The notes beneath the pieces are model-generated. The model searched no databases and had not been told where the DNA came from. It saw only the letters and a program-made list of their open reading frames with translations. Of a stretch of 64,000 bases of DNA, positions 41,921 to 49,586 are shown one piece after another (within the stretch, counting starts at the first letter, position 1; every line of letters starts with the position of its first letter). The translations under genes and the position numbers were made by a program. The DNA is from Asterionellopsis glacialis (lineage: Eukaryota; Bacillariophyta; Plagiogrammaphyceae; Rhaphoneidales; Asterionellopsidaceae). The DNA is taken from positions 1,906-65,905 of the forward strand of contig WKLE02000936.1 of NCBI GenBank assembly GCA_014885115.2, given 5' to 3'.

Positions 41921-42228
41921 AGATGATGCGAGATTTGCATCATTTCATTAACGCTCTCCTAATGATTTCTAGTCTGCGTTGCATTCTATGTATCTTCTGG
42001 AAAAGAAAATATCAACTTGCACATTACTGAGGACCTTTTTTGCTGGTCATTAATCCTTTTGCCGGTCTTACTGTCAATAAATGTTCTATTTTTAAAAATG
42101 AACTTTGTCAATTTCTTTCTTCTTCTTCTTTTCGTGGCTCCCACCAATCGAGAGAATGGCTTTTAAAAACATTTTCGGTCGGCATATAAACAAAGCCATC
42201 TATGCGATTCAAATATTATGCAATCACT
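41921..42228. other. 3' intergenic spacer between convergent genes
   Basis: The CDV3-like gene and the unknown gene below converge here. The spacer is pyrimidine-rich in part (TTCTTTCTTCTTCTTCTTTT near 42112) and contains AATAAA at 42077-42082, a possible polyadenylation signal of the CDV3-like gene. Nothing else is seen. Confidence 0.45.
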
Positions 42229-42816
42229 TCACTTTGAACTCTTTGCATTTGACCAATCAAATGCTCCAAATGTTACGCGATGGATTTCGTCGTCCAGGAA
42301 GCGGATTGGGTCCGTAATATGTTTTTTCTTACTTGGTCTAGGTCCAAAATGAAGCAACACACGAAACCTGTTCCAACCTTCAACTCCAAATCTGTCCCCA
42401 CGGAAGTTGTATCCGATATAAACTGTGTTACCGTCAATATACGAATTCTTACTATGAAACTGATTTAGATTTGTGACATACATTCCACACAATCGTATCT
42501 CAACATGTTGTACCTGGCTGATAGGGCAAAGGGAAATTACATCGTCATAGTCTTTAGGTGTTGAGAGAAAGAATATGCTCTTGTGTTGACCATAAACAGT
42601 TGTCGCATCCTGAATGTTGCCACTAGCGTAAACGGGACTTCCACCTGCTCCTGTAAGCTGTACTGTACCGAAATGCTTCAAGACGGTATGGCGATCCGAA
42701 ATATGTTTTTTTTTCTCTTTTTGAAGTAGCTTCATTTGACCTCTCAAATCTCGAAGAATAACATCATTGGGCGGGTTCGATGCTGTCAGCGACTGTCGCT
42801 TTTTAAGCCCAGACAT
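42229..42816 (-). CDS. unknown small protein
   Basis: About 195 residues from the ATG at 42816 (MSGLKKRQSLTASNPPNDVI); upstream in-frame codons lack an ATG. No signal peptide or membrane segment is visible. A basic helical N-terminus (LRGQMKLLQKEKKKHISDRH) leads to a beta-rich part (VLKHFGTVQLTGAGGSPVYA, VEIRLCGMYVTNLNQF, NTVYIGYNFRGDRFGVEGWN, RFRVLLHFGPRP) that looks like one folded domain. The end is FLDDEIHRVTFGAFDWSNAK. I do not recognise the family. The composition and clean frame argue for a real gene. Confidence 0.55.
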   Translation of the reverse strand: MSGLKKRQSLTASNPPNDVILRDLRGQMKLLQKEKKKHISDRHTVLKHFGTVQLTGAGGSPVYASGNIQDATTVYGQHKSIFFLSTPKDYDDVISLCPISQVQHVEIRLCGMYVTNLNQFHSKNSYIDGNTVYIGYNFRGDRFGVEGWNRFRVLLHFGPRPSKKKHITDPIRFLDDEIHRVTFGAFDWSNAKSSK

Positions 42817-43088
42817 CTTTGGACGATGAATCAACGTGCCACGAGACAATGAAACACGATACCAAAAGAAAAATAAGATAATTATCTCATATCTGGAAAT
42901 GACTCATGTGATGACAAGCAGATCCACATTTAAAATATCACGGGATTCGTGATCCACATAAAAGCTTTATCACTATCTAGGTAAGTCGGTTCACCTTTAT
43001 AGTCGCCCAACGGCCCTCGTGTACAAAAAATGCATCTATGTTTATTCTATTAAATATTTTCCTTTGGTTGTATTCTATTCGTAGTATA
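42817..43088. other. intergenic spacer
   Basis: Short spacer holding the promoter of the unknown gene and the 3' end of the leucine-rich repeat gene. No coding feature is seen. Confidence 0.4.
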
Positions 43089-44276
43089 TTAGAAGTGGTG
43101 TTCTTGGAACAAATCAGGTTTTTCTCGGATAACCCAAAACAAAATGCTTGCATTTTTAGATATTTTAGCTAGAAATGATGGCCAGAGTTGATAAGGAAGG
43201 CTGATATCTTCCATGTCCGAAAAGCGTCTTCCGACCCTATTCAACGCAGTATAAAACGCGATTTCGCTAAGCAAATCTCCATACTCGTTGTCGACAAGAA
43301 GAAACTTCAGGGTCTTATTTTTTCTCCTAAGAACACGACAAAGTGCCTCTACTCCATCAAACTTGATCTTGTTACCTGCCAAATTGATTCGTTCAAGACT
43401 CACATTTTTTTCCAGAGCTCTCGATAATGCCCAAGCCCCTCTGTCTCCAATTCTATTCATTAACAAGATGAGACCTTTCAACGATTTGTTTGTTTCGAGA
43501 ACTTTTCCAAACGCTTTGGCTCCATCATTTCCTATCTGATTATTTGAGAGATCAATAAATTCTAAGCTTGAGGAGCTCAATAATGTTTCTGCGATTTTGA
43601 TAGCTCCTTCATCCGAAATTCGATTAGCACCTAAGAATAGCCGTTTCAACGTTTTGCAACTTTTTATTGCTTCTATGAGATCTGGAACAGCATCGTCGCC
43701 TATTTGATTCTCGTATAAGTTTAGTGACTCTAAGCCAGTATTTAATTGCAGTCCTTTCGCGATCGATGAAACTTCTGCTTTTCCAATGCGACTATAGGAA
43801 ACGTACAAAGTTTTGATTGTGTTATTCACTTCAAGAACCTTTCCTAATGTGTTTGATAGCCGGATCCTCGTCATTTGAAGTTCTTCGATAGACGTGTTTT
43901 CTTGTAAACCTCGGACAAGGGCTGCCATTCCGTCGTCTCCAATTCCATTGTTTTTCAGGATTAATTTTTTCAGTTTGGTGTTCACTGATAAGGCCGCACC
44001 TAGAGCTGCAGCGCCTACATCACCTAAATATCGATAGCGGTACACAAGTTTTGTGAGTGAAGCATCATTGTTACATAGTCTCTGACAATCGCGCAACCAT
44101 GGTGGATCTTGAGGATTGCGATGAATGACATTTGGATTCTCCAAAGGATTTTCTCCGGTCGTGGCGTTAGCGCCTTTAATGGCAAGTAAAGTTCTTACAT
44201 CCATCCATTCAGCGGACCGAAAAGGCTTCACTGGATAGAAATATAACAGTCTAAGAGTTTCGCGATTACGATCCAT
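43089..44276 (-). CDS. leucine-rich repeat protein (RNI-like)
   Basis: About 395 residues from the ATG at 44276 (MDRNRETLRLLYFYPVKPF); the frame is open further upstream but has no earlier ATG. Residues ~85-340 are about nine ribonuclease-inhibitor type repeats of ~28 residues. They follow the pattern L-x-x-L-x-L-x-x-N-x-I-G-D-x-G-A-x-A-[LF]-x-x-x-L. Examples are KLKKLILKNNGIGDDGMAAL, GLESLNLYENQIGDDAVPDL and SLEFIDLSNNQIGNDGAKAF. Such proteins are protein-interaction scaffolds and are numerous in diatoms. Nothing enzymatic or membrane-related is attached. The C-terminus (FWVIREKPDLFQEHHF) matches a short motif often seen at the end of stramenopile repeat proteins. Partner unknown. Confidence 0.8.
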   Translation of the reverse strand: MDRNRETLRLLYFYPVKPFRSAEWMDVRTLLAIKGANATTGENPLENPNVIHRNPQDPPWLRDCQRLCNNDASLTKLVYRYRYLGDVGAAALGAALSVNTKLKKLILKNNGIGDDGMAALVRGLQENTSIEELQMTRIRLSNTLGKVLEVNNTIKTLYVSYSRIGKAEVSSIAKGLQLNTGLESLNLYENQIGDDAVPDLIEAIKSCKTLKRLFLGANRISDEGAIKIAETLLSSSSLEFIDLSNNQIGNDGAKAFGKVLETNKSLKGLILLMNRIGDRGAWALSRALEKNVSLERINLAGNKIKFDGVEALCRVLRRKNKTLKFLLVDNEYGDLLSEIAFYTALNRVGRRFSDMEDISLPYQLWPSFLAKISKNASILFWVIREKPDLFQEHHF

Positions 44277-44931
44277 TTCTCTTTTTGTCGTGCAACATGG
44301 TAGATCGGGTTTATTTGTGTTGTGTTCTCTTTGTTCTCTTTTGAAAGGCGCATCAGCTGCCAGCGCCGTGCAAGAACAGGTGTCAACTCGCTGACAACCC
44401 AGTGAGAAAACAGAAGAATGAAGATGTCCGAAAAGACTCGAAAAAGTGAGGACACGACTGACTGCGCGTAATGGGCGCAAAAAAACAATGTTTCAAAATT
44501 TTGATGATGATGTCATGGAACTGTAAATAGAAGTATATATAGACATATCTATATAATAATATATATGTCCATTAAACAAATCACATAAACTATTTTGTTA
44601 TTTTTGTAAACATGTTGTCCAAAAGCCTATTTATGTTTATCATTTGTACTTGTTTTAATATTAAGTTGTGTGTTACATTTTTTTACATATTAAAAATTAT
44701 TGAGATAGACAAAGATAAAAAGGGGGTTCGCTGTCGAGAACGACCTGAACTCCGCGCTGTGCGATGTGTTGTCGGCTTATTTGGTCTCGTACCTGTACGA
44801 GCTCTCGTACCGTACCTGGGTAGGACCTATTATACCTGTTAATGCGCATCCAGCAAAGGGAACACAAACAATGAAACAGACATCTTCAGCGGAGAACAAG
44901 ATAAAAGGATACAGCGAAGTAGAATACAGGA
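44277..44931. other. intergenic between divergent genes
   Basis: Contains an AT-rich self-complementary stretch (44530-44575, with TATATATAGACATATCTATA) and a GTACC-type block at 44780-44840 (for example GTACCTGTACGAGCTCTCGT). No gene is recognised. Confidence 0.45.
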
Positions 44932-46482
44932 ATGAAGACAGAGAATACACCTCTAATGCCATCTTCAGACCCACTTATCGAGAATAATGAAAGCAATGGA
45001 GATATAATCGAAAGCAATGGTAACATAGAGGAACATACATCAACAGCGGCATCAACAGTGGTCACAAGAGTTCCATTTGTTAGAAACGCGAAGGATTACA
45101 AAATTATTATAACCCTCTTTATTTCAGTAGCGCTAGCCCTTGCTTCAGGGACACTCTATGGATTTGGACGGTACTCGCGAGATTTGAAAGAATCGCTTGG
45201 ACTCAAACAAAGTCAGATTGAACAATTTGGTATTCTTTTAGATACCGGAAGCTACATTAGTCACCCAGTGACTGGCTTTGTCTATGACCACTTTGGTCCT
45301 CGAGTGTCATGTCTATCAGCCGCTCTTGTCGTCTTTGGTGCTTATGGAATGATACATGCAGGAGTGACTTACAGTATAGAAGCTAACTGGATTTTTGGTT
45401 TAAGTTTCTTCTTTGTTGGCATCGGTAGTGGTTTAGGGTATATTGCGGGACTTGGGTCGACAACTAAGAATTTTCAGTCAACCCGTCATCTTAGTCTAGC
45501 CGTTGGTATCGTGGCCTCAGGATATGGTCTTAGCTCCACCCTGGTTGGGATCACATACAATCTGGTTGGGTTAAGCCACTTCTTTTTACTTTGGGCATTC
45601 ATTGCCATGATTGCGAATCTTGTCGCAGCATACGAATATTCAGCTGCCAGTGAAATCGAAACCGAGGAGAACAGTGCAGAAAATAGAGTTGACAACTACG
45701 AAGAACTTGATGATCCATCTATATCGTTACGCAATTTGCACCATGATCAAAATGAAGATATGCATAGGAAAAGACCGAATGATGATTCGAATAATGCTGA
45801 AGAAGAAATTGTTGATCAATTATCAGTATCTGACGAAATAATCGAAATGCCGATAAGGAAATGGTATGCTTGGCGAACACTGGACTTTTGGTTACTTTTT
45901 ATTATATTTACCTGTTGCACAGGATGTGGGCTTTTTGTCATAAATAATGTTTCTACAATGGTGCAAAGTATTGGAGGGGAGGATACATTTGCAGGAAAAC
46001 TCGTCATTCTTCTGTCCCTGTCGAATTGTTCAGGGAGATTGATAATGGGATATCTTGCCGATCGACCACAATTTAGCAAACTCTTTTTATTTGGAGTTGT
46101 GTCGTGTATCATGGCACTTGCTTTATTCATGAGTGGAGTTGCCACCAATCCAATAGAGGCGCAAGTGTCCCTAGCTATCACAGTGGCAATGGTGGCCGCT
46201 TCATATGGTGGTACATGGGTACTTATTGTTGGTATTCTGTCAGATTGGTTTGGAAATAAAGATTTTGGAAAGAATTATGGATTAATTGCGATGGGTCCGG
46301 CATTATCAGGGATGTTTTTAAACACAATCAGTGCAAGAATATATGAAGAGCATGAAGTAGATGATAGTGGTGTATGTGTAGGAACAGCTTGTTATCGTGG
46401 ATCATTTTTCCTAACAAGTTCTGTCGCCGTATTCGGGCTCATCTTGCTTCCATACTTGGCATATCGCCAACGCCAACATTAA
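44932..46482 (+). CDS. major facilitator superfamily transporter (nodulin-like/NFD4 type)
   Basis: A 516-residue intron-free frame from the ATG at 44932. A hydrophilic Asn/Ser-rich head of ~50 residues precedes twelve hydrophobic segments in two groups of six, separated by an acidic loop at ~240-305 (EIETEENSAENRVDNYEELD). The first helix contains LALASGTLYGFGRYSRDLKE. The loop between helices 2 and 3 reads GFVYDHFGPRVSCLSA, the family A-motif position. The second half has NCSGRLIMGYLADRPQFSK, its counterpart. The pattern fits the nodulin-like/monocarboxylate-type branch found across plants and protists, whose substrates are mostly undefined. It is probably in the plasma or an organelle membrane; no plastid presequence is visible. 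Confidence 0.82.
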   Translation: MKTENTPLMPSSDPLIENNESNGDIIESNGNIEEHTSTAASTVVTRVPFVRNAKDYKIIITLFISVALALASGTLYGFGRYSRDLKESLGLKQSQIEQFGILLDTGSYISHPVTGFVYDHFGPRVSCLSAALVVFGAYGMIHAGVTYSIEANWIFGLSFFFVGIGSGLGYIAGLGSTTKNFQSTRHLSLAVGIVASGYGLSSTLVGITYNLVGLSHFFLLWAFIAMIANLVAAYEYSAASEIETEENSAENRVDNYEELDDPSISLRNLHHDQNEDMHRKRPNDDSNNAEEEIVDQLSVSDEIIEMPIRKWYAWRTLDFWLLFIIFTCCTGCGLFVINNVSTMVQSIGGEDTFAGKLVILLSLSNCSGRLIMGYLADRPQFSKLFLFGVVSCIMALALFMSGVATNPIEAQVSLAITVAMVAASYGGTWVLIVGILSDWFGNKDFGKNYGLIAMGPALSGMFLNTISARIYEEHEVDDSGVCVGTACYRGSFFLTSSVAVFGLILLPYLAYRQRQH

Positions 46483-46998
46483 AAACGAAATACCGCAGAA
46501 ATATTTTTTATAGGTAAATGATGGATATTATTTGAAAGAATGGTATGATCAGAATTGTTTTGGACGTAAACTGACGTTGACAAGAGCGACAAGTTCACAT
46601 GAGAAAGCCATTTGAATAAGCTAATACTAATCTATTATCTCTTGCTGGTAAAAATGTGTGCTGCGTGCATTATACTACTTTTTCTTTTTTGTTGGATGTT
46701 TGAAATCTCACCGAGATAGAGGAGACATTTTACACCCTGCCATATTAACTTTCAGTCCACCTCTTCGCTACCATGAAAGCAATCTTTCCATGTCTTTTGG
46801 CGCTGCTGAACGTATTTGTCAAAGACAATGCATATCATTAGTAGCTATTTATGATCAAAACGAGGAAGCTTCAATACTCCAGCGTAGTACCAGAGTGTTG
46901 CGTGGAGTATAAAAAAATGAATCATCCCAAATAAAAATCATATCGGCTTGGTGAATCTGAGATTTTTTTCTTGTACACCATCATCAGAGAAGATCATT
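46483..46998. other. intergenic between convergent genes
   Basis: No convincing gene. A short frame near 46773-46844 (MKAIFPCLLALLNVFVKDNA) looks like a signal peptide but stops at once, and the overlapping frame 46658-46912 has no domain. The 3' ends of the two convergent genes probably fall here. Confidence 0.35.
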
Positions 46999-47601
46999 TT
47001 ATTCACTTTCCACTAAAACAGGACCAAGCATAAGTGCCAATAATCCAAGCACCGCGAATGGACTCATCTCAAATGGACCATTTCCAACATCAACAACTAG
47101 AGGATGACCAGCAGCATTATTCTTTATATACACAAAGAAAGCTGCAATCACGGGAAGTCTTACAAAGGCTAAGTTGTACAAGGCGCCAGCAGGATTTTCT
47201 TCGCCACAATTTTCATTCCATGCCCCAGTTACAATTTTAGGGAGGGTTGCCTTTACTTGTCTCCATAACCGAAGAACACTATTGTTCTTCTTTGTGGACG
47301 GATTTTCTCCAAATAATATAGAATCACGAGATAGGTTAAGTTCTGGTGGTCTCAAGTTGTCTAGATAATTGTCATCATTTAGAGAAGGAGAAGGTGACTG
47401 ATCTTGTTGTTGCTGGTGCTTCTCAGATGCAAGAATTAACAATGATACCGGTGGTGAAGAATGCCATTGTTTCCTGTTTTGTTGTTCATTCTCTCTCCAT
47501 GCGCTTGATTTTTTTTCTGGGGCAACCAATAGAAATGCGTCCGTTGGCACCAACAGAATGGAAATCAAAATACTTAAACCAAATTGTTTAGATAGGTACA
47601 T
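46999..47601 (-). CDS. plastid-targeted two-helix membrane protein, unknown
   Basis: About 200 residues from the ATG at 47601 (MYLSKQFGLSILISILLVPT); there is no ATG upstream in frame. A signal peptide ends at PTDA-FLLVAPEK, an ASAFAP-like plastid import motif with Phe at +1. A polar, Gln/Ser-rich region follows. The conserved-looking core is RLWRQVKATLPKIVTGAWNE, then PAGALYNLAFVRLPVIAAFF, HPLVVDVGNGPFEMSPFAVL and GLLALMLGPVLVE. Two hydrophobic helices and the Asn-Gly-Pro-Phe turn suggest an integral thylakoid or envelope protein. I recall similar cores in algal plastid proteins of unknown function but cannot name a family. Confidence 0.6.
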   Translation of the reverse strand: MYLSKQFGLSILISILLVPTDAFLLVAPEKKSSAWRENEQQNRKQWHSSPPVSLLILASEKHQQQQDQSPSPSLNDDNYLDNLRPPELNLSRDSILFGENPSTKKNNSVLRLWRQVKATLPKIVTGAWNENCGEENPAGALYNLAFVRLPVIAAFFVYIKNNAAGHPLVVDVGNGPFEMSPFAVLGLLALMLGPVLVESE

Positions 47602-48929
47602 TGCTTTTGCTTCGAACAATAAGCACAAGAGGTTGTTTACCCAATGCCGTTTGACACCAATTCTGTCGTAGTATGATGTCGACGATTTTGTGAAACAACA
47701 GGCGAAAACTTGAGAATTCTCTTTTTCCTGCCTGTTTTATCATGAATATCTCTGGAGACACGAAATTCAATTTGCCGAGGTGTCTGCCGAACTGAAAGGA
47801 TACGTATGAGATGTCCGCATGTGATTCGCGCGCACTGGACCTCTCGAGAGGCCCCCCTCTTTTTCACAAAGCATGGACATCCTGCCCAGTCGAGTCAAAA
47901 CTTTTTCAATTTCTCGAGGTAGGAATGTGCGCAAATGACTCGACTACGACGCACCACGGATACTCTGAGCCCAATCTTCGTGACAACCTCCCATTTTTTT
48001 GCATCACAGAACTTCGCCTCTATTTTTGCTTCGCCTTCGTTATCTCTTTCAAATCAACCTGAATGGTGCTGCCTCGTCATGACATGCTGACCCCTCTCTC
48101 CGTTATCCACCGGCACTACGCAAGATGATCAGAGTTTGACATTCACCCCCTTTCAGAGGGTAGGATCATTATATTCTCTTTTGAAAAGAACACTAAGCCA
48201 CCTAGGAACCTTGGGAAAATGGGTATGTGTTGAAAGAATACATGGACGACACCGTAGAAGTCCAAGATAGTCTGAAGACCTCCGAGAAGTAAGGAAATGG
48301 TAAGTTCAGTTTCGCTTACTATATATATACTCAAACCCGAAAATTATTGGTAGACGCAATGTATGCATGGTTGACCCAGGGGGGTGATTAATGAAATGCT
48401 TTTAAAAGATTATTGTGTTTTTCTCCAGTGATGGTTCTACATGAGATTACGTATCGTCCCATATTCAATGCTAACATAAATTTGCTAGTTTGGTATGGAT
48501 CACAATGACGAAACCTTATTCTATTTAGCTGAGGAGAACAACATGCCTCGTCTTGAATCTTGAAAAGCAAGCTAATTTTTAAAAACAATCTCTGGCCGAC
48601 TGTACAGATGATGTTTTGGGAATGTGTTGTTACTTATTGAAATTTTTTTAGGCATGTCTCTCACACCCTTTTTCTATGCCATGTTTATCTATTGCTAAAT
48701 ATAGACTGCCTACTATTCTGTGCACAAGTGTGCACCTCATCTTATTCTGGGTGCTTTGTAAACTTCCTTGGTTGTAGTCATGCAAGGAAACAAAGAAAAG
48801 TTTGCTTATTTATATTCAATATTGGTTGCCACAAACTATCTTACCATGATGGTCAAGCCACAATGCGAATGTTTCGTTTCCCAATAGGGTGTTGTCCCAC
48901 GACCCAGTAAATATGTTATGTGCGATAAA
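47602..48929. other. 1.3-kb intergenic region before the gap
   Basis: No convincing gene. The frame 48692-48910 ends just before the gap and contains a basic-cysteine segment (CSHARKQRKVCLFIFNIGCH); it could be a fragment of a gene cut by the gap, but no family is recognised. The part near 47602 must hold the promoter of the plastid membrane protein. Confidence 0.35.
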
Positions 48930-49046
48930 NNNNNNNNNNNNNNNNNNNNNNNNNNNNNNNNNNNNNNNNNNNNNNNNNNNNNNNNNNNNNNNNNNNNNNN
49001 NNNNNNNNNNNNNNNNNNNNNNNNNNNNNNNNNNNNNNNNNNNNNN
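48930..49046. other. assembly gap (117 N)
   Basis: A run of undetermined bases. The sequence resumes with CTAGCTGTTTCG and TCTCTCTAGAGAAAAAGATG, the CTAGAG-type repeat found elsewhere in the window. Repeat content may therefore have caused the gap. Confidence 1.
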
Positions 49047-49586
49047 CTAGCTGTTTCGCGTACATCTCTCTCTAGAGAAAAAGATGCAAGATGGATTTCG
49101 GATGTCTAGACAAGAGATTATCTAGAGGAATGAGCTAACATGCCATAGTTATTCAATAAAATACTAGATCGTTTTCATTTTCATCAAATTTGTTGCGTTT
49201 TTGGTATGGCACCATTAATCAAGAGCTCCTACCCCACTGCTTGTAGAACTATAGCAGCTTCGAATTTCAAATCCCGTAAAACCGGTACTGCGTGAAATAG
49301 TGTATTGATTCCTATGTAGACATGATTTTCAACACTGATTTCCCGTCGGGCGGGCTACTCGAAACAGCGAAATCGCGTGGTAAAGATTTCGTTTGCTCTC
49401 AACAAAGATTTGAATCTTGGCTTGTCTGCGCAATGCACGTCTGGCGGTGCAAAGACAAGATTTGAGACCAAACACACCCGACTGGGTGTCTTCTTGGGGT
49501 TCGCTGTCACAAAAATCTTTCTTCCATAAAAAACAAAAGCTATCTCCTGCTCCCCACGACCCAATTACTTTAATCTAAAAGACAAG
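49047..49586. other. intergenic, upstream of large unknown gene
   Basis: Begins with a short CTAGAG-type repeat (49050-49130). The remainder is unique, partly GC-rich sequence that probably includes the promoter and leader of the next gene. No coding feature is identified. Confidence 0.4.
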
